From Beduini massiliensis (lineage in GTDB: Bacteria > Bacillota_I > Bacilli_A > Erysipelotrichales > Coprobacillaceae): a stretch of 64,000 nucleotides of DNA. Each line of letters starts with the position of its first letter. The stretch's first letter is position 1. The position numbers were made by a program, and so were the translations under genes. Where the stretch lies: NCBI RefSeq assembly GCF_000829905.1, contig NZ_CDPP01000005.1:1-64000 (forward strand), read 5' to 3'. Positions 13,144 to 22,360 of the stretch are shown in pieces. The notes beneath the pieces were generated by a model. That model saw only the letters and a list, made by a program, of their open reading frames with translations, did no database searches and was not told the origin of the DNA.

Positions 13144-13166
13144 ATGTGTCCTCACATCTATTTTTT
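13141..13166 (+). terminator. Intra-operon terminator/attenuator between khpA and rimM
   Basis: TAGATGTG (13141-13148), loop TCCT, CACATCTA (13153-13160), TTTTTT (13161-13166). The khpA stop codon TAG is the first three bases of the stem. rimM begins only 13 nt later, with no new -35/-10 visible, so this is likely a partial terminator. Confidence 0.8.
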
Positions 13167-13178
13167 AATGGAGGAACA

Positions 13179-13679
13179 ATGGAACAATTATATATCGGAA
13201 AAATTGTAGGTACTCATGGCATCAAAGGGGAAGTGAAGATCAAATCTGTTTCATCGTTTGCAGCGGAACGATTTAAAAAAGGAAAAATGATCACACTGAC
13301 AAAAGACGGGGAAACATTGACTTTGGAGTGTCTTCGTCATCGTCAGCATAAAGGGGTCGAACTGGTAACGTTTAAAGACCATGAAGATATTAATCTGGTT
13401 GAAAAGTATCGTGGCTATGACATATATGGAGAGTATGATCCGAATTTGTTAGGGGAAGATGAATACTTCTATAAGGATCTGATTGGCTGTAAAATGTATA
13501 ATCAATTGGAAACGTATGTAGGTGTTGTCACATCAATTATGGAAAATCCACGTTATGATATTTTAGTAGTAAAAAAGGAAGATGGAAAAGAGATGCTGAT
13601 TCCTTATATTGAAGCTTTTATTTTAGAAGAAAGAATCAGTGAACAGTATATCCGCTTCAATCAATTGGAAGGCATGTAG
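13179..13679 (+). CDS. rimM: Ribosome maturation factor RimM
   Basis: Binds S19 and assists 30S head assembly. 166 aa. The N-terminal beta-barrel (LYIGKIVGTHGIKGEVKIKS) and a C-terminal PRC-barrel (EYFYKDLIGCKMYN ... GKEMLIPYIEAFI) are both seen. Start ATG 13179 is chosen for GGAGG 5 nt upstream; a longer reading from 13146 would run through the terminator hairpin. It is separated from trmD by one base. Confidence 0.96.
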   Translation: MEQLYIGKIVGTHGIKGEVKIKSVSSFAAERFKKGKMITLTKDGETLTLECLRHRQHKGVELVTFKDHEDINLVEKYRGYDIYGEYDPNLLGEDEYFYKDLIGCKMYNQLETYVGVVTSIMENPRYDILVVKKEDGKEMLIPYIEAFILEERISEQYIRFNQLEGM

Positions 13680-13680
13680 T

Positions 13681-14406
13681 ATGAAGATAGATATTTTATC
13701 TTTGTTTCCGGAAATGTTTGAGGGCTTTTTAAAAACATCGATCATTTCAAGAGCGATTCAAAACGGTGTGGTGACTGTTGAAATCCATGACTTTCGTGAA
13801 TACGCTGTTAATAAGCATAAGAAAGTGGATGATTATCCTTATGGAGGCGGACAAGGCATGGTATTGCAGTGCCAACCGGTCATTGATTGTTTAAAAGCGA
13901 TTTGGACCGAAGACAGTTTGACTATTTTAATGTGTCCGACCGGACAGCAGTTTAAACAGACGACCGCCACTGAGCTGTCTAACTGTTCGCATCTGATCTT
14001 GATTTGCGGACATTATGAAGGCTATGATGAACGAATCCGTGACTATTGCGATATGGAGATTTCCATTGGAGATTATGTATTGACCGGTGGAGAGTTGGGA
14101 AGTATGGTCATCAGTGATGCTGTGATTCGTTTATTGGATGGTGCGATTGCAGAAGAAAGTCATCAAGATGATAGTTTTTCCAATGGCCTGTTGGAGTTCC
14201 CACAATACACGCGTCCGCCTGTTTATGATGGAAAAAGCGTGCCAGAGGTTTTGCTTAGCGGTCATCATGAAAATATTCGTCGTTGGCGTTTATATCAGTC
14301 TTTGAAAAAAACGTGGGAACGCCGTCCGGATCTGCTGGAAAATAGGATACTGAATAAAGAAGAAGCCGTTTTATTAGAGAAAATTAAAAATAATGTTGAT
14401 TTATAA
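13681..14406 (+). CDS. trmD: tRNA (guanine37-N1)-methyltransferase
   Basis: SPOUT-family enzyme that uses S-adenosylmethionine to methylate G37 of tRNAs reading CNN codons, preventing +1 frameshifts. 241 aa. MKIDILSLFPEMFEGFLKTS at the N-terminus, YPYGGGQGMVLQ, and the trefoil-knot motif GDYVLTGGELGSMVISDAV are visible. Start 13681 gives the typical N-terminus. Confidence 0.98.
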   Translation: MKIDILSLFPEMFEGFLKTSIISRAIQNGVVTVEIHDFREYAVNKHKKVDDYPYGGGQGMVLQCQPVIDCLKAIWTEDSLTILMCPTGQQFKQTTATELSNCSHLILICGHYEGYDERIRDYCDMEISIGDYVLTGGELGSMVISDAVIRLLDGAIAEESHQDDSFSNGLLEFPQYTRPPVYDGKSVPEVLLSGHHENIRRWRLYQSLKKTWERRPDLLENRILNKEEAVLLEKIKNNVDL

Positions 14407-14424
14407 AAGGAAAAGTGCTAATAT

Positions 14425-14490
14425 ATTAAAGTCTTTGTGGACTACAGAAGTTCCGCTGGTTATAAACGTATGAACTTTGAAGAGAAAATT
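14425..14490 (+). promoter_or_regulatory. Candidate L19-type ribosomal leader upstream of rplS
   Basis: Two hairpins lie between trmD and rplS: AGTC-tttgtg-GACT (14430-14443), and AAGTTC (14448-14453) paired with GAACTT (14472-14477) enclosing cgctggttataaacgtat. Firmicutes often have a structured autoregulatory L19 leader here. Position and architecture fit, but I could not run a covariance search. Confidence 0.55.
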
Positions 14491-14509
14491 TGATAAAAGG
14501 AGAAATAAG

Positions 14510-14860
14510 ATGAACTTAAGATTAGTTGAAGAAATCACTAAAAAACAATTAAGAACTGACATCCCTCAATTTAAACCAGGGGATACTGTAAAAGTTTATG
14601 TAAAGATCAAAGAAGGGGAAAAACACCGTATTCAGTTATTTGAAGGTGTATGTATCGCTCGTAACGGTGGAGGAATTTCTGAAACATTTACAGTAAGAAA
14701 AATCTCTTACCAAGTTGGTGTTGAAAGAATTTTCCCAATTCATTCACCTATCATCGATCGTATCGAAGTTGTTAAAGTGGGTAAAGTACGTAGAGCTAAA
14801 TTACATTACTTACGTGGATTATCTGGTAAAGCAGCTAGAATCAAAGAACTTAGAAAATAA
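14510..14860 (+). CDS. rplS: 50S ribosomal protein L19
   Basis: Large-subunit protein at the 30S-50S interface. 116 aa. The segments [29 protein letters not shown] and [20 protein letters not shown] are characteristic. Start ATG 14510 follows AAAGGAG. Usual position after trmD; it ends with its own terminator. Confidence 0.98.
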   Translation: MNLRLVEEITKKQLRTDIPQFKPGDTVKVYVKIKEGEKHRIQLFEGVCIARNGGGISETFTVRKISYQVGVERIFPIHSPIIDRIEVVKVGKVRRAKLHYLRGLSGKAARIKELRK

Positions 14861-14867
14861 TTTTAAC

Positions 14868-14895
14868 GGGGCATATGGAAATATGCCTCCTTTTT
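14868..14895 (+). terminator. rplS terminator
   Basis: GGCATAT (14870-14876), loop GGAA, ATATGCC (14881-14887), extended by GG/TC at the base, then TCCTTTTT. Confidence 0.85.
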
Positions 14896-14922
14896 CTTTA
14901 TAATAAGGAAAGAGGTGAAAGT

Positions 14923-15480
14923 ATGAAAGAAAAAAAATCGACGGCACGCAGTGTTGTTATTTATATAATCGAGTTGTTAGTCATCATTGCCGCTTCACAG
15001 CTTGTTTTCACCAAGGTGATTCGCCCCGTATCCATTATTGGTTCATCGATGTATCCAACGGTATCGGATCAAGATATTGCGTTGATAAATGTTATCGGGT
15101 TGAAAGAGAGTGAATTAAAACGTTTTGATGTCGTCATCATTGACTGGAAACAAAGCAATGAAAATATCATTAAACGATTGATTGGTTTTCCAGGCGATCA
15201 TATTAAGTTTGTCAATGATGCACTTTATATTAATGGGGTTCTTTACGAAGAAGATTATTTAGATCGGGATTACGTGGCACGAGCAAAAGCATCAAGAGGG
15301 GTCAGTCAGTTTACTGCTGATTTTGAATATATCGTACCGGATGGACAATACTTTGTATTAGGAGATAATCGCTTGAATTCGGCGGATTCACGAACGATCG
15401 GATGTTTTAGTTTCAGTGATTTTATCGGAAAAGAAGGGGTTGTGATCTACCCGTTCAATCATTTTAATTGGATTAAATAA
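14923..15480 (+). CDS. lepB: Signal peptidase I
   Basis: Membrane serine protease that removes signal peptides from secreted proteins. 185 aa. One N-terminal membrane anchor (about residues 10-29), catalytic Ser42 in GSSMYPT, catalytic Lys84 in IIKRLIGFPGD, and the conserved FVLGDNRLNSADSR near 144-157. Start ATG 14923 follows AGAGGTGAAAG. It lies between rplS and ylqF, a common arrangement in Firmicutes. Confidence 0.97.
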   Translation: MKEKKSTARSVVIYIIELLVIIAASQLVFTKVIRPVSIIGSSMYPTVSDQDIALINVIGLKESELKRFDVVIIDWKQSNENIIKRLIGFPGDHIKFVNDALYINGVLYEEDYLDRDYVARAKASRGVSQFTADFEYIVPDGQYFVLGDNRLNSADSRTIGCFSFSDFIGKEGVVIYPFNHFNWIK

Positions 15481-15494
15481 GGAGGAAAAGAATA

Positions 15495-16367
15495 ATGAGT
15501 ATACAATGGTTTCCAGGTCATATGGCAAAAGCCAGACGTGAAATTGAGGAACGTCTGAAAATAATAGATATTGTTATCGAACTAGTGGACGGACGTGCTC
15601 CTTTTGCTTCTAAGAATCCAATGTTTGATGATATGATTAAGAATAAACCCCGTTTGATCGTGATAACTAAAAAAGATTTGGCAGATCAAAAAAGGGTCGA
15701 TCAATGGATGAAATACTATCGGTCATTAGGATATCTTGCCATCAGTGTCAATTTAAAGAATTTTAATGATTATAAGACGATTATCCAACTTTGTCAGGAA
15801 GCATTAAAAGAGAAGATGGAAAAAGAGCGTGCCCGCGGACTCAAGCCAAGACCGGTTCGTGCCATGGTAGTCGGTATTCCAAACGTAGGGAAATCTACTT
15901 TTATCAATCGTTTGGCTTCACGCAAAGCAACGATTACGGGAAATCGTCCCGGGGTGACGAAAGCGCAGCAAATTATTCGTGTCAATAATGATTTTGAATT
16001 ATTTGATACTCCGGGGGTACTGTGGCCTAAGTTTGAAAATGAAACAGTAGCTCGTAATATCGCTTTGATTGGATCGATTAAAAGTACGATACTGCCTTTG
16101 GATGAATTAATCATTTATGCCTTGGAATATTTAGAAAAACATTATCCCGGCAGTTTAAATGATCGCTATCAAATGGGAACGATTGATTTTGATGGTGATT
16201 GGATAGAGGAGGCTTTTACTAAAATTGCTCAAAGCCGTCATTTGAAAAAAGTCAATGGGGAAACGGACTATGATCGCGTGATTGAGATTGTCTTAAAAGA
16301 TTTGTTGGATGCTGCGATTGCAAAAGTAACATGGGAGGTTATAGAAGATTATGGCTTCCATGCGTGA
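15495..16367 (+). CDS. ylqF: Ribosome biogenesis GTPase YlqF/RbgA
   Basis: Circularly permuted GTPase needed for late 50S assembly. 290 aa. The motif order is G4 (VITKKDLADQ) before G1 (VGIPNVGKSTF) and G3 (DTPGVLWP), the hallmark of permutation. N-terminal MSIQWFPGHMAKARREIEE is typical. Ribosome binding site GGAGG. The end overlaps rnhB by 17 nt, suggesting coupled translation. Confidence 0.97.
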   Translation: MSIQWFPGHMAKARREIEERLKIIDIVIELVDGRAPFASKNPMFDDMIKNKPRLIVITKKDLADQKRVDQWMKYYRSLGYLAISVNLKNFNDYKTIIQLCQEALKEKMEKERARGLKPRPVRAMVVGIPNVGKSTFINRLASRKATITGNRPGVTKAQQIIRVNNDFELFDTPGVLWPKFENETVARNIALIGSIKSTILPLDELIIYALEYLEKHYPGSLNDRYQMGTIDFDGDWIEEAFTKIAQSRHLKKVNGETDYDRVIEIVLKDLLDAAIAKVTWEVIEDYGFHA

Positions 16368-16977
16368 TTATGAAAATGCCTGTATTCAAAAAGGACAGCA
16401 AATCATTGCCGGGTGTGATGAAGCGGGGCGGGGACCGATTGCCGGACCGTTGGTAGTGGCGACCTGTGTGCTGCCCAATGATTTCAACGATGAGCGCATC
16501 AATGACTCAAAGAAATTGACGGAGAAAAAACGAGAGCTGTTATATGATGTGATCATAGAACATGCACTTGATTATAAAATCATAATTTATGATGAAAAAG
16601 CAGTCGATGAACTCAATGTCTATCAAGCCAGTAAATTAGGGATGGAAGAAGGTGTTCGTGGGTTAACACTCAAAGCAGATGCGGTATTAAGCGATGCCAT
16701 GCCATTGAATCTGGAAATCCCTGTAGAGGCGATCATAAAAGGAGATGCGAAGTCGATTACGATTGCGGCTGCCAGCATTCTCGCTAAGGTAACACGTGAT
16801 CGCATCATGCGTGAGTATGATGCCTTATATCCTGAATATGGTTTTAAAAATCATAAGGGGTATCCAACTAAAAAACATAAAGAAGCGGTATTGGAATATG
16901 GTGTGCTGCCTATTCACCGCCGCACTTTTGAACCGATAAAAAGCATTATACATAAGCAGATTTCTTTAGATTTATAA
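16351..16977 (+). CDS. rnhB: Ribonuclease HII
   Basis: Cleaves RNA of RNA-DNA hybrids and single ribonucleotides in DNA. 208 aa. The metal-binding motif GCDEAGRGPIAGPLV is at residues 21-35, with later acidic ligands in the DAVLSDAM region. GGAGGT lies 13 nt before ATG 16351; a second ATG at 16360 is possible. The stop codon lies in the loop region of the following terminator. Confidence 0.97.
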   Translation: MASMRDYENACIQKGQQIIAGCDEAGRGPIAGPLVVATCVLPNDFNDERINDSKKLTEKKRELLYDVIIEHALDYKIIIYDEKAVDELNVYQASKLGMEEGVRGLTLKADAVLSDAMPLNLEIPVEAIIKGDAKSITIAAASILAKVTRDRIMREYDALYPEYGFKNHKGYPTKKHKEAVLEYGVLPIHRRTFEPIKSIIHKQISLDL

Positions 16978-16991
16978 AGAAATCTTTTTTT
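16958..16991 (+). terminator. rnhB terminator
   Basis: AGATTTCTTTA (16958-16968), 6-nt loop, TAAAGAAATCT (16975-16985), T run to 16991. An 11-bp perfect stem overlapping the end of rnhB. Confidence 0.9.
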
Positions 16992-17035
16992 AGTATTCTC
17001 ACTTTTAAAGCGGTATAAATAAGTGAGGTGAAAAC

Positions 17036-17782
17036 ATGGAAGAACAACTCCTTTATTATGCGATTAAATATCAAGGGAACTTTAAACGAATCTATCAAGC
17101 CATTGCCAAACATGAATCCATTAATAAAAATGAACTGACAAAAATGAAAGAAACATTAACTTGTTCCTATACAACACTCCTTAGCAACGATTATCCTTTG
17201 CGGCTTAAAGAGATAGATTCTCCGCCATTTGTATTGTTTTATTACGGAGACCTTTCACTTTGCAATAAAGAATGTATCAGTATGGTAGGGATGCGTGCTT
17301 GCAGTGACTACGGAAGAAAAATGGCTTTATCGATCAGTTCTGATTTAGCGCAAAAAGGAAAAGTAATCGTGAGTGGCATGGCAAAAGGCATCGATGCATA
17401 TAGTCATTTAGGAGCGGTAAAGGCACAAGGGAAAACCATTGCGGTATTAGGCAGTGGGATCGATTATTGCTATCCTAAAGAAAATTTGGCACTTTATCAA
17501 TTATTAAAAAAGGAACACTTGGTTATAAGTGAGTATCCGGGAGCGATGATCCCTAAAAAAGAATGTTTTCCGGTACGTAATCGAATCGTTGCCGGATTAG
17601 GTGATAAGCTGATTGTTGTAGAGGCCAAACAGCGTTCAGGCACAATGATTACAGTGAATTTTTCATTAAATCAAGGGAAGGATATTTATTGTGTGCCTAA
17701 CCGCATTGGGGAGTATGACGGCTGTAATCGTTTGATCAGTCAAGGTGCTGATATTTTAGTAGATGTCGAAGATTTGTTTTAA
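17036..17782 (+). CDS. dprA: DNA-processing protein DprA (short form)
   Basis: Binds incoming single-stranded DNA and loads RecA during transformation; also widespread in non-competent bacteria. 248 aa. The Rossmann domain shows VGMRACSDYGRKMA, IVSGMAKGIDAYSHLGA, GKTIAVLGSGIDYCYP, FPVRNRIVAGL and VEAKQRSGTMITVNFSLNQG. The C-terminal winged-helix domain found in many DprA proteins appears to be missing, since the protein ends at DILVDVEDLF. Start has GAGGTG. Located next to topA as in Bacillus. Confidence 0.94.
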   Translation: MEEQLLYYAIKYQGNFKRIYQAIAKHESINKNELTKMKETLTCSYTTLLSNDYPLRLKEIDSPPFVLFYYGDLSLCNKECISMVGMRACSDYGRKMALSISSDLAQKGKVIVSGMAKGIDAYSHLGAVKAQGKTIAVLGSGIDYCYPKENLALYQLLKKEHLVISEYPGAMIPKKECFPVRNRIVAGLGDKLIVVEAKQRSGTMITVNFSLNQGKDIYCVPNRIGEYDGCNRLISQGADILVDVEDLF

Positions 17783-17790
17783 TATTTTTG

Positions 17791-17818
17791 TTGACAATTT
17801 ATAAAAAAAGTGTAATAA
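17791..17818 (+). promoter_or_regulatory. topA promoter
   Basis: TTGACA (17791-17796), 16-bp spacer, TAATAA (17813-17818), 9 bp after the dprA stop. Confidence 0.65.
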
Positions 17819-17851
17819 ATGGATAAGTATGTAAGAAAGGAAGGAATAAAC

Positions 17852-19954
17852 ATGAAAAAGAAATTGGTGATTGTGGAATCCCCTTCTAAATCTAAAACGA
17901 TTGAAAAATATTTGGGAAGTGACTACACAGTGACTTCGTCAAAAGGACATATAAGAGATTTATCCACTTCCGGAAAAGATGGTTTAGGAGTCGATGTTGA
18001 AAACGAATTTGAACCTAAATATGTCATCAGTAAAGATAAAAAAGATGTTGTGAAAGATTTGAAAAAAGCAGTCAAAGATTCAGACTTTGTATATCTGGCT
18101 ACCGATCCCGACCGTGAGGGAGAAGCAATCTCATGGCATTTAGCTGAAGTGCTGGGGTTAGATGAAACGTTAGAAAATCGTATCGTTTTTAATGAAGTAA
18201 CAAAAGATGCGGTTGTAGAGGCGTTAAATCATCCTCGCCAGATTGATACAAATTTAGTAAAATCTCAAGAAACAAGACGTGTGCTTGACCGTATCATTGG
18301 GTTTAAACTTTCAAAACTGCTTCAAAAGAAGATCAAATCCAAATCAGCCGGACGTGTTCAATCGGTTGCTTTACGATTGATTGTTGAAAAAGAACGTGAA
18401 ATTGATGCGTTTAAACCAGAAGAATATTGGCATATTAATGCAAAGTTCTTGAAAGATGAAATTGAATTCAGCGGTGAACTTGCAAAATATAAGAATAAAA
18501 AGATTGAAATTCATAATGTAGAAGAAGCAAATTCTATTTACGAACGTTTAAACAAAGAGTTCATTGTCAGCAATGTTAAAAAGACAAAGCGAAATCGTGA
18601 TTCAAAGCCACCGTTTACAACGTCAACACTCCAGCAGGCAGCTTCTTCGCAATTAGGATTTAGTGCGAAGAAAACTATGTCAATCGCTCAAAAGCTTTAT
18701 GAAGGGATTGATTTGAAAAGTGAAACTGTCGGGCTGATTACCTATATGCGTACTGATTCCATTCGTTTATCAGACAGCTTTGTTCAAGATGCTGATCAGT
18801 ATATTGAAAAAGTCTATGGTAAAAAATATGTTGGAAAAAGAAAAGTATCGAAGAAAAAGGAAAACGTACAAGATGCCCATGAGGGGATTCGTCCGACCAG
18901 TGTGGAAAGATCACCGGAATCTGTCAAAGAGTATTTATCCCATGATGAATTCCGTCTGTATAAATTAATCTACAGCCGTGCTGTAGCTTCTTTGATGGCT
19001 CCGGCAGTATTTGATGCGACTTCTGTCAGCTTAGACAACAATGGCTATGAATTTAAGGTAACCGGCTCTGTGATCAAGTTTGACGGGTATTTACGTCTTT
19101 ATAGTGATTATGATAAATCGGAAGATATGCTGTTGCCGGAATTGGTTGAAACAGAAACTTTAATTTCTCAAGATATTCAAAAAACACAGCATTTTACGAA
19201 ACCACCGGCTCGCTATAGTGAAGCGAAACTAATTAAAACTCTTGAAGAACTTGGAATTGGACGTCCAAGTACGTATGCCAGTATCATTGATACGATTCAG
19301 ACACGTGGTTATGTCAGCTATGAGGATAAGAAATTTTCACCAACGGAGTCTGGATATTTGACGAGTGATAAATTAACGGAATATTTTGATTCGATTATTA
19401 ATGTTGAATATACAGCTGATATGGAGCATGAACTCGATGAGATTTCAGAAGGAAAAGATAACTATGTGTCTGCTTTGAGATCGTTCTGCAATCAGTTTGA
19501 TCCACTGCTTGAAAAAGCATATGAGAACATGGAAAAAATCGAAGATAAGAAAACAGGAGAGTTATGTCCGGAATGTGGACATGATCTCGTGGAAAGGAAA
19601 GGCCGTTATGGGACTTTTGTAGCTTGCAGTAATTTCCCGGCTTGCCGTTATATTAAAAAGCCGGAAGTACAGGTGGAAGAAACGGGTGAAATGTGTCCGG
19701 AATGCGGAAGTCCGATGATTTATAAGCAGGGTCGTTTTGGCCGCTTTGAGGCTTGCAGCAACTATCCGACCTGTAAACATATCAAGAAAAAAGAAAAAAG
19801 TACTGCAGCTTCAGCAAAGAAGAAAAGTGAACCGGTTATTGTTGAAGGGGAAAAATGCCCGAACTGCGGAGGAGAAGTGGTTTTGAAAAAAGGCCGTTAT
19901 GGTGAGTTCAAAGCCTGTATCAACTATCCTAAATGTAAAACGATCATCAAATAA
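17852..19954 (+). CDS. topA: DNA topoisomerase I
   Basis: Type IA topoisomerase that relaxes negative supercoils. 700 aa. TOPRIM domain with Glu9 (IVESPSKSKT) and DPDREGEAISWHL (85-97); catalytic Tyr298 in GLITYMRTDS. Three C-terminal zinc ribbons each begin CPECG or CPNCG and close with C-x5-C (the last ends NYPKCKTIIK). Start ATG 17852 follows AAGGAAGG; a longer reading from 17819 begins right at the promoter and would lack a ribosome binding site. Confidence 0.98.
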   Translation: MKKKLVIVESPSKSKTIEKYLGSDYTVTSSKGHIRDLSTSGKDGLGVDVENEFEPKYVISKDKKDVVKDLKKAVKDSDFVYLATDPDREGEAISWHLAEVLGLDETLENRIVFNEVTKDAVVEALNHPRQIDTNLVKSQETRRVLDRIIGFKLSKLLQKKIKSKSAGRVQSVALRLIVEKEREIDAFKPEEYWHINAKFLKDEIEFSGELAKYKNKKIEIHNVEEANSIYERLNKEFIVSNVKKTKRNRDSKPPFTTSTLQQAASSQLGFSAKKTMSIAQKLYEGIDLKSETVGLITYMRTDSIRLSDSFVQDADQYIEKVYGKKYVGKRKVSKKKENVQDAHEGIRPTSVERSPESVKEYLSHDEFRLYKLIYSRAVASLMAPAVFDATSVSLDNNGYEFKVTGSVIKFDGYLRLYSDYDKSEDMLLPELVETETLISQDIQKTQHFTKPPARYSEAKLIKTLEELGIGRPSTYASIIDTIQTRGYVSYEDKKFSPTESGYLTSDKLTEYFDSIINVEYTADMEHELDEISEGKDNYVSALRSFCNQFDPLLEKAYENMEKIEDKKTGELCPECGHDLVERKGRYGTFVACSNFPACRYIKKPEVQVEETGEMCPECGSPMIYKQGRFGRFEACSNYPTCKHIKKKEKSTAASAKKKSEPVIVEGEKCPNCGGEVVLKKGRYGEFKACINYPKCKTIIK

Positions 19955-19957
19955 TAG

Positions 19958-19987
19958 GGCTATTCGTTTAACGTTTAGCCTTTCTTT
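19958..19987 (+). terminator. Probable topA terminator
   Basis: GGCTA (19958-19962) pairs with TAGCC (19976-19980), with an inner CGT/ACG pairing, followed by TTTCTTT. Weaker than the others in the window. Confidence 0.55.
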
Positions 19988-20007
19988 AGCTTAGAAGGAG
20001 GAATCTT

Positions 20008-21318
20008 ATGGAACAGAAAGTAAATGTTGTTGGTGCTGGCTTGGCCGGCTGTGAAGCAACCTATCAATTAATTAAAGAAGGAATCCCGGTTCGTTTATAT
20101 GAAATGCGTCCCATCAAATCAACTGAAGCACATCAAACAGAAAATTTCGCCGAATTAGTATGTTCAAATTCACTGCGTGCTGATGGATTGGGGAACGCTG
20201 TGGGAGTATTAAAACAAGAAATGGAAATGCTGGACAGTCTTATTATCCGTTTTGCCAGAATTCATGCTGTACCGGCCGGAGGATCGTTAGCAGTGGATCG
20301 TCATGGCTTTTCAAATGCCGTGACACAGTACATAAAACAGCATCCTTTAGTAGAAGTCATTCATGAAGAAGTAACAGAGATTCCTCAAGGACCGACGATT
20401 ATAGCGAGCGGACCGCTAACTTCTCAGCCATTGAGCGAAGCGATTAAGACCTTGTTGGGAGATGATTATTTCTATTTCTTTGATGCAGCGGCACCGATCG
20501 TTACTAAAGAGAGCATTGACTTCACGAAGGCTTACTATAAATCACGCTATGATAAAGGGGAAGCAGAATATATCAACTGTCCGATGGATAAAGAACAGTT
20601 TGAACAATTCTATGAGGCTTTGATTCATGCGGAAGTGGTGAAACCAAAAGATTTTGAAGAAAAGTTCTTTGAAGGCTGCATGCCGTTTGAAGAAATGGCT
20701 CGTCGTGGAAATCAGACATTACTGTTTGGTCCCATGAAACCGGTGGGCTTAGAAACTCCGGATGGGAAGCGTCCTTATGCAGTGGTGCAGTTGCGACAAG
20801 ATAATGCCAATGCCAGCCTCTACAACATTGTCGGATTTCAGACCCATTTGACTTGGCCGGAGCAAAAACGTATCTTACAGATGATTCCGGGATTGGAAAA
20901 CTGTCAGATTGTACGCTACGGGGTGATGCATCGTAATTCTTTTATCTGTTCACCGCTTCATTTGCGTCAAACTTATCAGTATCGCCTGCGTGATGATCTG
21001 TTCTTTGCCGGACAGCTGACGGGGGTGGAGGGCTATGTGGAATCTGCCAGCAGCGGTATTGTTGCCGGATTAAATATGGCTAGACTGCTCCGACAAAAAA
21101 CATTGATAACTTTTGATCCGCGTACGATTACCGGAGCATTGGCTTATTATATTACACATAGTGACAGTCAAAATTTCCAGCCGATGAAAGCTAATTTTGG
21201 AATTGTACCGGATTTGGAAATGAAAGTGAAAAAGAAGGAAAAGAAGGCAGCTTATGCTGCTCGTGCGATTGAGATTATGAAAGAACAGCTAGGTAAAAAT
21301 GATGAAAGAATGGATTGA
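20008..21318 (+). CDS. trmFO: Methylenetetrahydrofolate-tRNA-(uracil54-C5)-methyltransferase
   Basis: FAD- and folate-dependent enzyme making ribothymidine (m5U54) in the T-loop of tRNAs. 436 aa. FAD-binding motif [11 protein letters not shown] (7-17), followed by YEMRP and the conserved [20 protein letters not shown]. The C-terminal [20 protein letters not shown] is family-specific. Ribosome binding site AAGGAGG. Overlaps xerC by 20 nt, as part of the topA-trmFO-xerC order. Confidence 0.98.
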   Translation: MEQKVNVVGAGLAGCEATYQLIKEGIPVRLYEMRPIKSTEAHQTENFAELVCSNSLRADGLGNAVGVLKQEMEMLDSLIIRFARIHAVPAGGSLAVDRHGFSNAVTQYIKQHPLVEVIHEEVTEIPQGPTIIASGPLTSQPLSEAIKTLLGDDYFYFFDAAAPIVTKESIDFTKAYYKSRYDKGEAEYINCPMDKEQFEQFYEALIHAEVVKPKDFEEKFFEGCMPFEEMARRGNQTLLFGPMKPVGLETPDGKRPYAVVQLRQDNANASLYNIVGFQTHLTWPEQKRILQMIPGLENCQIVRYGVMHRNSFICSPLHLRQTYQYRLRDDLFFAGQLTGVEGYVESASSGIVAGLNMARLLRQKTLITFDPRTITGALAYYITHSDSQNFQPMKANFGIVPDLEMKVKKKEKKAAYAARAIEIMKEQLGKNDERMD

Positions 21319-22228
21319 TCATTATTTAAACTATTTAACGAATCTTAAACAATATTCCAAATTAACGATTAAGACCTATTCCAATGATATCGAGCAGTTC
21401 TATCTTTACTGTAAAAAAGAGGCGTTTGATAGTTATGATCAGATTACTTATCCACATGTTCGTGGCTATATCGTCTTTTTGCATGACCATGATCTCTCTA
21501 ATTTATCGATTCGTCATCATATCAGTGTACTGCGATGTTTTTTTGCATATTTATTGGAAAACGATGTGATCAAAGCAAATCCATTTGCGTTAGTCTCTCA
21601 GCCTAAAATTACCAAAAAAATGCCGGAATTTCTCTACTATGATGAATTTGAGGCGTTGATTGACAGTATTGATCTTTCTAAACCATTAGGAAAACGCAAT
21701 CGAATGATTATTGAGTTAATGTATGCTACCGGATTAAGAGTCAGTGAAGCGATTAACGTAAAATTGGCAGACATTGATTTTGCTCAAGGACTGATTGTGG
21801 TGAAAGGAAAAGGAGGAAAGACACGCTATGTTCCTTTTAATCCAATCTGCCAGCAGTATATGGAAGAGTATATTGAAGATACACGCAAAGAATTAATGGA
21901 AAACAGGAATGAAGCTCATCCTTACTTATTTGTGAATCAATATGGTGGTAAAATAACGGAGCGCGGTGTTTATGATATGCTAAAAAAAGTATCGCTAAAT
22001 TCTCCCTTGAAAAAGAAAGTACATCCGCACATGCTGCGTCATACGTTTGCTACGCACTTATTAGATCAGGGAGCAGATATTCGTATCGTTCAGGAGATGA
22101 TGGGACATGCTGATTTATCTTCTACCCAAATTTATACGCATGTGACGATGGATAAATTGAAAAAAACCTATATGTCCGCACACCCTTTAGCGAATAAAAG
22201 CCCATTAAAAGGGAAAGATAAAGATTGA
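21299..22228 (+). CDS. xerC: Tyrosine recombinase XerC
   Basis: Site-specific recombinase that resolves chromosome dimers at dif. 309 aa. N-terminal SAM-like DNA-binding domain ([20 protein letters not shown]). The catalytic domain shows Arg in [13 protein letters not shown], the HxxR box [14 protein letters not shown] and the tyrosine in STQIYTHVT. Either of two adjacent ATGs (21299, 21302) may start it. The position after trmFO matches B. subtilis codV rather than an integrase on a mobile element. The stop codon lies inside the rpsB -35 hexamer. Confidence 0.95.
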   Translation: MMKEWIDHYLNYLTNLKQYSKLTIKTYSNDIEQFYLYCKKEAFDSYDQITYPHVRGYIVFLHDHDLSNLSIRHHISVLRCFFAYLLENDVIKANPFALVSQPKITKKMPEFLYYDEFEALIDSIDLSKPLGKRNRMIIELMYATGLRVSEAINVKLADIDFAQGLIVVKGKGGKTRYVPFNPICQQYMEEYIEDTRKELMENRNEAHPYLFVNQYGGKITERGVYDMLKKVSLNSPLKKKVHPHMLRHTFATHLLDQGADIRIVQEMMGHADLSSTQIYTHVTMDKLKKTYMSAHPLANKSPLKGKDKD

Positions 22229-22253
22229 CAAGTTCATGATTTTATAATATAAT
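22225..22253 (+). promoter_or_regulatory. Consensus promoter of rpsB
   Basis: TTGACA (22225-22230), 17-bp spacer, TATAAT (22248-22253): a perfect sigma-A consensus. The xerC stop codon TGA (22226-22228) is embedded in the -35. Confidence 0.9.
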
Positions 22254-22259
22254 CAACAA

Positions 22260-22350
22260 GGTATTAAAAAAATACACACATCATGGATTCGACTATCGAG
22301 TGCCGAAAGGTGATAGGCGTTGGAAGTGGTGGAGGAAAAAAACAAAAGGA
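22260..22350 (+). promoter_or_regulatory. Structured 5' leader of rpsB
   Basis: About 100 nt of untranslated leader. CTATC (22293-22297) pairs with GATAG (22312-22316), and inside it GCC-GAAA-GGT forms a GNRA-capped stem (22302-22311). Ribosomal protein leaders often autoregulate, but I do not recognise a named Firmicutes S2 leader, so the function is inferred. Confidence 0.5.
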
Positions 22351-22360
22351 GGAAGTTACT

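Noticed and set aside
21299-22228. Tyrosine recombinase as a sign of an integrated mobile element
   Set aside because: Its position after trmFO and sequence fit chromosomal XerC (CodV); no att repeats or phage genes are nearby.
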